The notes beneath the pieces were generated by a model. It ran no database searches and was not told the origin of the DNA. It saw only the letters and a list, made by a program, of their open reading frames with translations. From Cellulomonas taurus (GTDB taxonomy: Bacteria; Actinomycetota; Actinomycetes; Actinomycetales; Cellulomonadaceae), in the NCBI RefSeq assembly GCF_012931845.1, contig NZ_CP051884.1, forward strand, positions 1,364,001-1,428,000: a DNA stretch of 64,000 nucleotides. Direction: 5' to 3'. Positions 1-7,711 of the stretch are shown in pieces. The position numbers were made by a program, and so were the translations under genes. Within the stretch, counting starts at the first letter, position 1. Each line of letters opens with the position of its first letter.

Positions 1-609
1 GTCCTGCCGAACACCGCGCTCTCCGAGGGTGACATCGACGCCAACTACTTCCAGCACCTGCCGTACTACACCGCGCAGGTCGAGGAGCAGGGCTACGACT
101 TCGACCACTTCGACGGCATCCACATCGAGCCGTACGCGGTGTACTCCAACAAGTGGGACGACATCGACGCGGTGCCGGACGGCGCGAAGTTCGGCATCAC
201 CAACGACCCGGGCAACCAGGCGCGTGCCCTCGACCTGCTGGCCGAGAACGACCTGATCACCCTGGCCGACACCGGCGACGCCGACCCGACCCTCCTGGAC
301 ATCGAGGACAACCCGAAGAACTTCGAGTTCATCGAGACCGCCCCCGAGTCCCTGGTCCGCGCCCTGGACGACGTCGACCTGGCGATCATCAACGGCAACT
401 ACGCCCTCGAGGCCGGTCTGAACCCGGTCGAGGACTCGCTGCTGATCGAGTCCGGCGAGGACAACCCCTACGCCAACTTCCTGGCCGTCCGCGCGGAGGA
501 CAAGGACAACGCGTCGCTGGTGAAGCTGGACGAGCTGCTGCACTCTGATGAGGTCAAGGGCTTCATCGAGGAGCGGTGGCCGGACGGCGAGGTGCTGCCG
601 GCGTTCTGA
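1..609 (+). CDS. metQ: MetQ/NlpA-family substrate-binding lipoprotein, C-terminal part
   Basis: The reading frame is open from base 1 to a TGA at 607-609, so the start, signal peptide and lipobox lie outside the window; 202 residues are visible. The stretch NTALSEGDIDANYFQHLPY, then an E-P-Y-A-V-Y-S-N-K segment and a late ITNDPGNQARAL block, is typical of the periplasmic-type binding protein of methionine ABC importers (MetNIQ). It would sit on the outer face of the membrane as a lipoprotein and deliver methionine or a related amino acid to MetI/MetN, which are presumably upstream. A hairpin follows directly, so it is the last gene of its operon. Family is secure; ligand is inferred. Confidence 0.9.
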   Translation, partial: VLPNTALSEGDIDANYFQHLPYYTAQVEEQGYDFDHFDGIHIEPYAVYSNKWDDIDAVPDGAKFGITNDPGNQARALDLLAENDLITLADTGDADPTLLDIEDNPKNFEFIETAPESLVRALDDVDLAIINGNYALEAGLNPVEDSLLIESGEDNPYANFLAVRAEDKDNASLVKLDELLHSDEVKGFIEERWPDGEVLPAF

Positions 610-619
610 TCGGCGGATC

Positions 620-650
620 GACGCCCCGGGTGCAGGTCGCCCGGGGCGTC
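620..650 (+). terminator. Terminator after metQ
   Basis: Perfect 11-bp inverted repeat GACGCCCCGGG / CCCGGGGCGTC with a 9-nt loop, 10 nt after the metQ stop. No U-tract, as is usual in this genome. Confidence 0.75.
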
Positions 651-693
651 GTCGTGTCTGGACCCGGACGCCCCCGAAGTGCGACCGTGACCC

Positions 694-1542
694 GTGCGGA
701 TCACCAAGGTGTTCAACAACAACGCCGTCCTCGGCCTCGATCCGGTCGGCGGGGAGCGGGTGCTGCTCGGCACCGGCATCGGCTTCGGCGTGCGCCCGGG
801 CGACCCGGTGGACGCGTCGCTGATCGGCAAGACCTTCGTGCCCACCCACGGCACACCACCCGAACGCCTGGTCCGACTCCTCGCCGACATCCCCGCGGAC
901 GACCTCGACCTGGCTGCCGAGGTGCTGGAGGACGTGCAGGACGTCCTCGGCCCGGACGCCGCGGAGCACGTCCTGCTGCCGCTTGCCGACCACCTCAGCT
1001 TCGTCCTGCGCCGCACCCGGGACGGCGCCCCGGCCATCGAGTACCCCCTGCAGTGGGAGGTCCCCACTCTGTACCCGGCGGAAGCGGCGCTGGCCCGACG
1101 CGCGCTGCGGGTGGTCGAGCGGGTCCGGGGCGTGCGGCTGCCGGACGCCGAGGCGGTGCCGGTCGCGCTGCACTTCGTGAACGCCCAGCTCGGCACCGCC
1201 GACATGTCGCAGACCGTGCAGCTCACCCGGGTGCTCACCGAAGTGCTCCAGCTGATCGCCGACGACCTCGGGGTACGGATCGACCCGGACGCGACCGTCA
1301 CCGCGCGGTTCATCACGCACCTGCGCTACCTGGTGGTCGACCTGCGGGCGGAGCGCGCGCCGCGCTCGGCACCGGACGACCAGATGGCCGCCGCACTGCG
1401 GGACGCCCGGCCCCGGGAGTGGGGGACAGCCGAGCGGGTGGCGGCATTGGTCGGCGAGCGGTTCGGGCGGACGGTGGATCCGACGGAGGTGCCGCTGCTG
1501 GCGCTGCACGTGGATCGGTTGCGCTCAGAGGGTGATCGCTGA
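694..1542 (+). CDS. BglG/LicT-family PRD transcriptional antiterminator
   Basis: 282 residues starting at GTG 694 (MRITKVFNNNAVLGLD). Residues 1-55 match the co-antiterminator (CAT) RNA-binding domain; two PTS regulation domains follow, with the usual conserved histidines (for example in LADHLSFVLRR and VALHFVNAQ in PRD1, and FITHLRYLV and LLALHVDRL in PRD2). Members bind a ribonucleic antiterminator hairpin in the leader of a sugar operon and are controlled by PTS phosphorylation of the PRD histidines. No PTS permease or beta-glucosidase is in the window, so the target operon is unknown. The length is normal for the family. The gene lies 85 bp after metQ and is probably transcribed on its own. 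Confidence 0.85.
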   Translation: MRITKVFNNNAVLGLDPVGGERVLLGTGIGFGVRPGDPVDASLIGKTFVPTHGTPPERLVRLLADIPADDLDLAAEVLEDVQDVLGPDAAEHVLLPLADHLSFVLRRTRDGAPAIEYPLQWEVPTLYPAEAALARRALRVVERVRGVRLPDAEAVPVALHFVNAQLGTADMSQTVQLTRVLTEVLQLIADDLGVRIDPDATVTARFITHLRYLVVDLRAERAPRSAPDDQMAAALRDARPREWGTAERVAALVGERFGRTVDPTEVPLLALHVDRLRSEGDR

Positions 1543-1574
1543 CGATTCCTGCCCGCGGGTCGGGCCATGCTCCC

Positions 1575-1580
1575 TAGGGT
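1575..1580 (+). promoter_or_regulatory. -10 box upstream of the DUF6615-like gene
   Basis: TAGGGT inside a CCCTAGGG palindrome, followed by a GGAGGGGG ribosome site at 1593-1600 and GTG at 1607. The layout fits a promoter with a short leader. Confidence 0.45.
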
Positions 1581-1606
1581 CGACCCACTGATGGAGGGGG
1601 AATCGC

Positions 1607-2824
1607 GTGACCTATGCGCCGGGTGTCGTGTCTGACCTGTTGGACGCCGTGATCCGCAGTGCGCGGACCTTCCATCGGCTTGAGCACCTCGGTCGCCGTG
1701 GGCCGACCTCGACGTTGAAGGAGGAGACGATCACCGATCTCCTGCTCGCCGAGCTGCAAGGCCGCGAGTTCGAGGTCGTCGGCAGGTGCCCACGCTGTGG
1801 CGGGGAGTGCCCCGACTGGACCGGGTCGCCCCGGCGGCCGATGCGGGTCCGGGCTAAGGCGCTGACCAAGTATCAGGAGGGCGGGAACTCCGCGCACGGA
1901 AAGGCACCGACGGGCGCCGACTTCGTGCTGGCGATGCGTGGCACCGACGGCCGCGAAGTGCTGATGTTCGTCCAGGCCAAGCGGGCGGTGCCGGGAAAGA
2001 AGTCCCTGGTGGAGGCGGATCAGTACCGCGCGCTGCTGCGGGCCGCCACGGACCATCACGCGGTGCCGCTGTACGCGTTCTATGTCCAGCAGCCTGACGC
2101 CCACACCAGCACGGACACCAGGTGTTCCCGGCACGTGTCCGCTGCTGAACGGTCGATCGTGCTGGTGATGGCGGGGGAGTCCGGCACCGCCGACTACCTC
2201 CCCGGACTGTCCACCGTGGACCTCCTCTCGCGTGGACTTCCGCTGCGTTGTCTGGGTGGGTGTCCGACCGTGGGGTCGACGGAACGCGCTCCGGTGGTCG
2301 AGCGCGCCGACGCGTTCATCCGGGCCCTTGACTCCGACTACCGACCGAGGGAGCGGGTCGACCGGTCCGACGATGGCGCGCCGCCGGATATCCCGGACGG
2401 TGCGGCAGTGGTGTACGACGACGGGGCGTGGCGGGTCGGTCGGGTCGATGCAGCCGAGGACCAGGTGCTCGTGGTGCGCCTGGGGGCCCAGGCGGTGGCC
2501 GAGGAACCCGATCGGACCTGCATCGGCTGGGGACAGGGGATGACCGCGGATCAGGTGCGGGACGCGGCGCGGATGTGGTGGAAGCTCAACCAGGCGCGGG
2601 CGGCACGGGTGCGCCATCTGGTCGCCGTGGCCGAGGGTGAGGTGGTGGGGGTGTACGACGTGGTGGCGGACCCGCGGTCGGAGTCGGTCAACGGCGTGCA
2701 CCGGATCGCCTTCGAACTCGTCGACGCAGCATCGGATCGGCGGCGGGAGCTGTCTGCGTTGGTGGCGGCACATCCTGCGAAGTCCGGTGCCCGCAATCCG
2801 GTCCGCTACCTGTCGCTGGCATAG
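1607..2824 (+). CDS. Possible DUF6615-like PD-(D/E)XK nuclease with C-terminal PUA-like domain
   Basis: 405 residues from GTG 1607, preceded by GGAGGGGG. The N-terminal half shows the landmarks I associate with DUF6615 and restriction-like folds: E39/E40 in TLKEETITDLLL, GADF around residue 105, and VQAKR with Q123 and K125, followed by a QYRALLRAA helix and a PLYAFYVQQ strand. A small CPRCGGEC cluster (C61, C64, C68) may bind zinc. The C-terminal 90 residues (HLVAVAEGEVVGVYDV ... GARNPVRYLSL) look like a PUA/ASCH-type module. Function is unknown; a solitary DNA- or RNA-targeting defence nuclease is the leading idea. No methylase is adjacent. Coding is convincing; the family call is from motifs only. 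Confidence 0.6.
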   Translation: MTYAPGVVSDLLDAVIRSARTFHRLEHLGRRGPTSTLKEETITDLLLAELQGREFEVVGRCPRCGGECPDWTGSPRRPMRVRAKALTKYQEGGNSAHGKAPTGADFVLAMRGTDGREVLMFVQAKRAVPGKKSLVEADQYRALLRAATDHHAVPLYAFYVQQPDAHTSTDTRCSRHVSAAERSIVLVMAGESGTADYLPGLSTVDLLSRGLPLRCLGGCPTVGSTERAPVVERADAFIRALDSDYRPRERVDRSDDGAPPDIPDGAAVVYDDGAWRVGRVDAAEDQVLVVRLGAQAVAEEPDRTCIGWGQGMTADQVRDAARMWWKLNQARAARVRHLVAVAEGEVVGVYDVVADPRSESVNGVHRIAFELVDAASDRRRELSALVAAHPAKSGARNPVRYLSLA

Positions 2825-2844
2825 CGGCGATACGCTCGGCGCGT

Positions 2845-2850
2845 TATCGT
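2845..2850 (+). promoter_or_regulatory. Leaderless-type -10 box (TATCGT)
   Basis: TATCGT lies 6 nt before GTG 2857 with no ribosome site between, the leaderless arrangement seen repeatedly in this window. Confidence 0.5.
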
Positions 2851-2856
2851 TGATAC

Positions 2857-3537
2857 GTGCCCACCCGCTCCGCCGTCCTCGACCACGCCGCCGCCCTGCT
2901 CGCCGCCTCACCCACCGGTGAGATCGCCACGCGAGCCGTCTGCGACGCGGCGGGCATCACCCAGCCGGTCCTCTACCGCCAGTTCGGCGACAAGGACGGC
3001 CTGCTGGCCGCCGTGGTCGATCACGTCTGGGAGCAGTACCTGGCCACCAAGCGGGCTGCCCAGCACTCGGCCGACCCGGTGGACGACCTGCGGGTCGGCT
3101 GGGCCAACCATGTCGCGTTCGCGCTCGCGCACCCGCATGCCTACCGCCTGCTGTTCGGCACCGAGCTGAGCACGCGGCCGGAGGCGTTCGCCGAGGCGTT
3201 GGGGCTGCTGCGCGGCATCCTGGACCGGGTCGCCGCGCAGGGTCGGCTGCGCGTGGCACCCGAGGTGGCCACGCCCCTGGTGATGGCGGCCAACTCCGGA
3301 CAGTGCCTGGCGATGATCCTGCGGCCCGAGACCTCGCCCCCTGGCACCGACCTGGCCCTGCGCGACCTGCTGTTCGGCGCCCTGATCGCCGACGACGCGG
3401 TGCACGACCCGGCGGCGGTCGCCGCCACCACGCTGCGCGCCACCGTGGCCACCGACAGTCGATTCACCCCCGCTGAGGCCGGTCTGCTCGACGACTGGCT
3501 CACCCGATTCCAGCACCCCGTCCAGGAGGAACGATGA
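2857..3537 (+). CDS. TetR-family transcriptional regulator
   Basis: 226 residues, starting at GTG 2857 only 6 nt after a TATCGT box. Residues 1-55 form a TetR N-terminal DNA-binding domain: ILDHAAALLAA, TRAVCDAAGITQPVLYRQFGDKDGLLAAV, the helix-turn-helix and following tyrosine being typical. The remaining ~165 residues are an alpha-helical ligand domain like TetR_C_33-type regulators. Its stop overlaps the ATG of the next gene (ATGA at 3534), so it is translationally coupled to the SDR enzyme and most likely represses this bicistronic unit in response to that enzyme's substrate or a related molecule. The ligand cannot be read from sequence. Confidence 0.88.
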   Translation: MPTRSAVLDHAAALLAASPTGEIATRAVCDAAGITQPVLYRQFGDKDGLLAAVVDHVWEQYLATKRAAQHSADPVDDLRVGWANHVAFALAHPHAYRLLFGTELSTRPEAFAEALGLLRGILDRVAAQGRLRVAPEVATPLVMAANSGQCLAMILRPETSPPGTDLALRDLLFGALIADDAVHDPAAVAATTLRATVATDSRFTPAEAGLLDDWLTRFQHPVQEER

Positions 3538-4262
3538 GCATCCGCACCGCACTCGTGACCGGCGGCTCCGGCGGCATCGGCCGTGCGGTCGCCCGGCGTC
3601 TGGCAGCCGACGGCATGGCGGTCGCCGTGCATTACGCCGGGAACCGGGTGGCCGCCGACTCGGTGGTGGCCGAGATCCGCGCCGCCGGGGGACGGGCGCT
3701 CGCGGTCGGCGGCGATGTGGCCGACGAGCAGGTGATGTCCGACGCCTTCGACGCCACCGAGCGCGAGTTCGGCGGGATCGACGTCGTGGTGCACACCGCG
3801 GGCATCATGCGCCTGGCGCCGATCGCCGAACTCGACCTGGACGAGTTCGACCGGATCAGCCGCACCAACATCCGCGGCACCGTGGTCGTCGCCCAGCAGG
3901 CCGCCCGGCGGGTGCGGACCGGGGGAGCGATCATCACCTTCTCCACCAGCGTCACCCGGACCAGCTTCCCGACCTACGGCGCCTACGTCGCCAGCAAGGC
4001 GGCGGTCGAGGCGCTCAGCCTGGTGCTCGCCCGCGAACTGCGCGGCCGGGGCATCACCGTGAACACCGTCGCCCCCGGTCCGACCGCCACGCCGTTGTTC
4101 CTGGACGGGAAGGATGAGCAGACGGTCGAGAACCTGGCCCGGGCGGTCCCGCTGGAACGGCTGGGCCAGCCGGAGGACATCGCCGAGACGGTCGCGTTCC
4201 TGGCCGGCCCGGCGCGCTGGGTGAACGGTCAGACGATCTTCACCAACGGCGGACTGGCCTAG
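3534..4262 (+). CDS. SDR-family oxidoreductase (3-oxoacyl-ACP reductase-like)
   Basis: 242 residues. Classical short-chain dehydrogenase: TGGSGGIG nucleotide motif near residue 9, the HTAGIM equivalent of NNAG, an active-site serine in FSTSVT, and YGAYVASK supplying the catalytic Tyr and Lys. The C-terminus WVNGQTIFTNGGLA is typical of FabG-like enzymes, although the first Asn of NNAG is His here. It should reduce or oxidise a carbonyl/alcohol with NAD(P)H in the cytoplasm. Start ATG 3534 overlaps the TetR stop by 4 bp, forming a regulator-enzyme pair. Substrate unknown; a role in fatty acid synthesis itself is unlikely in this setting. Confidence 0.88.
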   Translation: MSIRTALVTGGSGGIGRAVARRLAADGMAVAVHYAGNRVAADSVVAEIRAAGGRALAVGGDVADEQVMSDAFDATEREFGGIDVVVHTAGIMRLAPIAELDLDEFDRISRTNIRGTVVVAQQAARRVRTGGAIITFSTSVTRTSFPTYGAYVASKAAVEALSLVLARELRGRGITVNTVAPGPTATPLFLDGKDEQTVENLARAVPLERLGQPEDIAETVAFLAGPARWVNGQTIFTNGGLA

Positions 4263-4361
4263 CCCGGGCGCGCCGAGGGGAGCGTGGTGGCCGGGTCGAC
4301 TACCCGGGTGCCCGCGCTCCCACAGTCGCGTGGGGCCCGATTGGACAACCACCCCCTCGTC

Positions 4362-4377
4362 ATGTGAGCGTTCACAT
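4362..4377. promoter_or_regulatory. LacI-family operator upstream of the GH43 gene
   Basis: ATGTGAGCGTTCACAT is a 16-bp palindrome with 7 of 8 pairs matching and a central CG, the form bound by LacI/GalR-type repressors. It lies 35 bp before the GH43 start. No LacI-family gene is in the window, so the repressor is encoded elsewhere. Confidence 0.65.
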
Positions 4378-4411
4378 TACAACGATGTAGAACTCTCGAC
4401 GAGGAGACGAA

Positions 4412-5431
4412 GTGACGACCAACGTCGGCGTCAATCCGATCGTGCTGCAACGGGCCGACCCCTGTGTGCTGCGCCATGACGGCCAGTACTACTTCACCGG
4501 GTCCCACCCCCAGTACGACCGGATCGTGCTGCGCCGTGCCGAGCGCCTGGAGGACCTGCAGGCCGCCGACGAGGTGACCATCTGGACCCGACACGCCGAC
4601 GGCCCGCAGTCGCACCTGATCTGGGCGCCGGAGATCCATCGCGTGAACGGTGCCTGGTACGTCTACTACGCCGCCGCGCCGAACGACCACGGCACCGCCG
4701 ACGTCCCCGGCACCCCGGAGACGTTCAACCACCGGATCTTCGTGCTGGAGAACACCGCCGACGACCCGTTCACCGGGGACTGGGTCGAACGCGGCCAGGT
4801 CGACACCGGCTGGGAGTCCTTCGCCCTCGACGCCACCAGCACGGTGATCGACGGCCGGCAATACCTGATCTGGGCACAGCAGGCGTTCGACGTGCGCGGC
4901 CACTCGAACCTCTACATCGCCCCGATGGCGAACCCGTGGACCCTGGCCGGACCGGCGGTCGAGCTGACCCGCCCGGAGTACGACTGGGAGACCCGCGGCT
5001 TCTGGGTCAACGAGGGGCCGTCGGTGCTGGTCCGCGGCGGCACCGTGTACCTGACCTACTCGGGCGCGGCGACCGGGATCGACTATGCCATGGGCCTGCT
5101 CACCGCGCAGCTCGGCACCGACCTGCTCGACCCGGCCTCCTGGACCAAGAGCACCGAGCCGGTGTTCGTCTCCGACCCGAGCGCCGGGCAGTACGGCCCG
5201 GGCCACAACTCGTTCACCGAACTGCCGGACGGCACGCCGGTGCTGGTCTACCACGCACGCACCTACACCGAGATCGTCGGCGACCCGCTCTGGGACCCGA
5301 ACCGGCACGCCCGCGCCCAGATCCTGCCCTTCGACGACGAGGGCCACCCGGTCTGGGGCACCCCGGTGCCCGACACCCGGCCCGTCCCCACCTCCACCGA
5401 CATCCTGAGCCCGAGCGGAGACCCGCAGTGA
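4412..5431 (+). CDS. Glycoside hydrolase family 43 protein (arabinofuranosidase/xylosidase type)
   Basis: 339 residues from GTG 4412 behind GAGGAGACGA. Five-bladed propeller landmarks are present: RADPCVLRHDGQYYFTGS with the catalytic base D16, WAPEIH at 71-76, FALDATS with the pKa-modulating D140, and NEGPSVL with the catalytic acid E201. There is no signal peptide, so it acts inside the cell on imported arabino- or xylo-oligosaccharides. The next gene, a sugar symporter, starts within its stop codon (GTGA at 5428), which supports uptake plus hydrolysis of the same substrate. A LacI-type operator lies in its promoter region. Subfamily and exact bond specificity are not determined; GH43_26-like is my guess. 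Confidence 0.88.
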   Translation: MTTNVGVNPIVLQRADPCVLRHDGQYYFTGSHPQYDRIVLRRAERLEDLQAADEVTIWTRHADGPQSHLIWAPEIHRVNGAWYVYYAAAPNDHGTADVPGTPETFNHRIFVLENTADDPFTGDWVERGQVDTGWESFALDATSTVIDGRQYLIWAQQAFDVRGHSNLYIAPMANPWTLAGPAVELTRPEYDWETRGFWVNEGPSVLVRGGTVYLTYSGAATGIDYAMGLLTAQLGTDLLDPASWTKSTEPVFVSDPSAGQYGPGHNSFTELPDGTPVLVYHARTYTEIVGDPLWDPNRHARAQILPFDDEGHPVWGTPVPDTRPVPTSTDILSPSGDPQ

Positions 5432-6723
5432 ACGCCACCCCTGTCCGTCCCTGGGAGTCCCTCAAGCGGGGCGTCTTCTGGAACTACGGCGGCCTGTTCT
5501 TCTTCTACTTCGCGATCTGGCAGCTCGCCTTCACCTTCCTGCCGCTCTGGCTCGCCCGCGAGGGGATGAACCCCGGCGCGATCGGTGTGGTCAGCACGGT
5601 CTCCGCGATCACCGCCCTGGTGCTGCAGCCGATCTACGGCTACCTGCAGGACCGGCTCGGCTTCAAGAAGTACCTGTTCGCCTTCGTGGTGCTGTGCGCG
5701 GCATTCATGGGGCCGTTCTTCGTCTTCGTCTTCCAGCCGCTGATCGGCGTCAACGAGTACCTGGCCGCGGTCGTCGGCGGCATCTTCCTCAGCCTGTGCC
5801 TGAACTCCGGCGTCGGCGTGGTCGAGGCGTTCTCCGAGCGGGCCAGCCGCGCCAACGGGTACGAATACGGTCACGCCCGGTTGTTCGGCTCCCTGGCCGG
5901 TGGCACCGCGGCCCTGGTCGGTGGCTTCATCTGGGCGGCCAACCCGAACAGCATCTGGTGGGCGGGCTCGGTCTCCGCCATCGTGCTCGGCACCCTGCTG
6001 TTCATCGCCCGGGTGCCCGCCACCCCGGTCGCCGAGTCGTCGACCGAACCGGCCAGCACCACCAAGGTCACCAAGGCGACCGTCGTCGGACTGCTGAAGG
6101 ACCGGAACTTCCTCGGCTTCGTCATCCTGATGTTCGGCACCGCCGCGCTCTACGACGTCTTCGACCAGCAGTTCCCGAACTACTTCGCCACCTTCGTCAC
6201 CACCGGCGACGCCGAGGTGCTGTTCTCCCGGGTCGTCGCCGTGCAGATCTTCGCCGAGGCGGCGTTCATGGTCGCCGCGCCGTTCATCGTCAACAAGATC
6301 GGCGCCCGCAAGGGCCTGATGGTCTTCGCCGCGATCCTGCTGGTCCGAGTGCTCGGCTCCGCGTTCTTCACCCACGAGTGGCTGCTGATCGCCTGGCGCC
6401 TGCTCGCCGCCATCGAGATGCCGTTCCTGCTGGTCTCGGTGATGAAGTACCTCACCCGGATGTTCGACGTCCGGATCTCCGCGACGGCGTACATGCTCGG
6501 CTTCAACTTCGCCAAGCAGATCGGCATCGCCATCTTCGCCGCCGTCTTCGGTGCTTCCTACGAGGCGATCGGCTTCGCCCACTCGTACCTGATCATGGCC
6601 GGGGTGATCCTGGCGGTGACCGTGGTGGCGCGTCTGTTCATGGCCGACGACCGGGACCGGCTCGCACCGGGGGAGGGCGACACCGACGCGGTGCCCGAGC
6701 CCCCGGCGGTCGCCCGGGCCTGA
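5428..6723 (+). CDS. MFS oligosaccharide:H+ symporter (LacY/OHS family)
   Basis: 431 residues from GTG 5428, overlapping the GH43 stop by 4 bp; an upstream in-frame extension would run through GH43 and is rejected. About twelve membrane segments are visible, starting at FWNYGGLFFFYFAIWQLAFT, which resembles the N-terminus of LacY/RafB/CscB-type oligosaccharide symporters. Cytoplasmic loops contain YGYLQDRLGFKKY (the MFS loop 2-3 signature) and a hydrophilic central loop at about residues 195-215. It is predicted to import a di- or oligosaccharide with protons for the co-transcribed GH43 enzyme. A strong bidirectional hairpin follows. Confidence 0.85.
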   Translation: MNATPVRPWESLKRGVFWNYGGLFFFYFAIWQLAFTFLPLWLAREGMNPGAIGVVSTVSAITALVLQPIYGYLQDRLGFKKYLFAFVVLCAAFMGPFFVFVFQPLIGVNEYLAAVVGGIFLSLCLNSGVGVVEAFSERASRANGYEYGHARLFGSLAGGTAALVGGFIWAANPNSIWWAGSVSAIVLGTLLFIARVPATPVAESSTEPASTTKVTKATVVGLLKDRNFLGFVILMFGTAALYDVFDQQFPNYFATFVTTGDAEVLFSRVVAVQIFAEAAFMVAAPFIVNKIGARKGLMVFAAILLVRVLGSAFFTHEWLLIAWRLLAAIEMPFLLVSVMKYLTRMFDVRISATAYMLGFNFAKQIGIAIFAAVFGASYEAIGFAHSYLIMAGVILAVTVVARLFMADDRDRLAPGEGDTDAVPEPPAVARA

Positions 6724-6732
6724 CCGAGCAGC

Positions 6733-6773
6733 ACGAGGGGCCTTCTCCCGGCAGTCGGGAGGATGCCCTTCGT
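6733..6773. terminator. Bidirectional terminator between MFS and PPOX genes
   Basis: Inverted repeat from ACGAGGGGCC to GGATGCCCTTCGT, with an inner perfect CTCCCG/CGGGAG stem and CAGT-containing loop, lies between two convergent genes. Confidence 0.7.
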
Positions 6774-6777
6774 CATG

Positions 6778-7197
6778 TCAGACCGCGAACCGGCGCACTT
6801 GTTCCGGGCGCAGGATCAGCCGCACCTGGTCGTCCGCCTGCATCTGCTCCGCCGCGGCCGCGAGGGCCGGATCGGACAGATCCCAGTACCGCGCCGCCAA
6901 CCGGGCAGCCAGTTCCTTGGCGCCCTCGGTGGTGATCGTCACCGGTCCGGACACCGCCACCCAGTGCTCGGACTCGCCCGCCGGGGCCGCCACCACCAGC
7001 GACGCCCGCGGATCGCGGCGCAGCCGCCGCACCTTCAGCGTCTCCGGCCCGGTGAACAGCTGGATCGTGCCGTCCTCGGCCACCTCGAACCACACCGGGC
7101 GCGGCTGCGGTGGGAGAGGCCCGGCGGCGACGGTGAAGAAGCCGTGCAGCGGTCGGCGCAGCAGGTCCAGGTCCGCGGGGGTGAGCGTGTCGTCCAT
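6778..7197 (-). CDS. Pyridoxamine 5'-phosphate oxidase-like flavin/F420-binding protein
   Basis: 139 residues from ATG 7197; a longer in-frame form to 7299 has an Ala/Gly/Arg-rich leader with no homology features and is not chosen. The segment LHGFFTVAAGPLPPQPRPVWFEVAEDGTIQ, then TLKVRRLRRDPRASLVV and HWVAVSGPVTI, gives the split beta-barrel pattern of PNPOx-like proteins (Rv1155 type). In actinobacteria these bind FMN or F420 and reduce diverse small molecules. It lies just outside the island and was probably the original neighbour downstream of glnA before insertion. Confidence 0.75.
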   Translation of the reverse strand: MDDTLTPADLDLLRRPLHGFFTVAAGPLPPQPRPVWFEVAEDGTIQLFTGPETLKVRRLRRDPRASLVVAAPAGESEHWVAVSGPVTITTEGAKELAARLAARYWDLSDPALAAAAEQMQADDQVRLILRPEQVRRFAV

Positions 7198-7282
7198 GGC
7201 GGTATCAGAGCAGCAACCGACGCCTCCGGCAGCCCGAGCCCCCGTGGACGCGTCGGTCGATGGTCGACGGCCACACACGCCG

Positions 7283-7315
7283 CGAGGGGCGCCTCCCATC
7301 GGGAGACGCCCCTCG
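7283..7315. terminator. Hairpin, probably the original glnA terminator
   Basis: CGAGGGGCG / CGCCCCTCG arms enclose an inner CTCCC/GGGAG stem. Read on the minus strand it comes 27 nt after the orphan glnA stop codon at 7342-7344, so it looks like the terminator glnA used before the island arrived. Confidence 0.65.
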
Positions 7316-7341
7316 CCTGCGCACTGATCGGGAGCAGCCGA

Positions 7342-7360
7342 TCAGACGTCGTAGTAGAGC
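7342..7360 (-). other. attL: remnant of the glnA 3' end at the island's left edge
   Basis: On the minus strand this reads CTC TAC TAC GAC GTC TGA, that is L-Y-Y-D-V-stop, the near-invariant C-terminus of GlnA. The core ACGTCGTAGTAGAGC (7346-7360) matches 14 of 15 bases of the tail of the intact glnA at 15374-15388. No other glnA sequence is nearby, so this is read as the leftover copy created by site-specific integration. It is the left attachment site of the 8-kb island. Confidence 0.75.
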
Positions 7361-7711
7361 CTGATGAATGGGCGGCGCCACGGCGTCATCGCTGGTCAGA
7401 AGGGCTCTGGCCCGGGTGTTCATCTGGGCGTGTGCGTCTGATGTGCACCATGGATGCGTCATCGCGGCTCCCCCTGTGGCACGTGGAGTGGCAATCGTGC
7501 TCGTGTGGGCGCTGCGTTGCAAGGTCCCCGCGCGTGGCCGGATGAGGTGGCGCGCACTGCGAGCGATGAGGCAATCGAGTGCATCTGAGCGAAAGTGCCC
7601 CCGGCTCGACTGCGTCCTTCGTTAGCGTTCCTGATCAGACGCTGTCCGAGCGGTTCGTCGGCGACGACGCCCCGGCCGACGGACCACGAGTGCGGCCGAG
7701 GAGTCGGAGCG
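7361..7711. other. Left arm of the island, no gene recognised
   Basis: About 350 bp between attL and the RloC-like gene. Open frames here are antisense or out-of-frame reads of GC-rich DNA without ribosome sites. I see no tRNA, hairpin or repeat. Confidence 0.4.

Noticed and set aside
4936..6723. Extended MFS frame starting inside the GH43 gene
   Set aside because: The extra 164 residues are the GH43 gene read in another frame; GTG 5428 with the GTGA overlap is the correct start.
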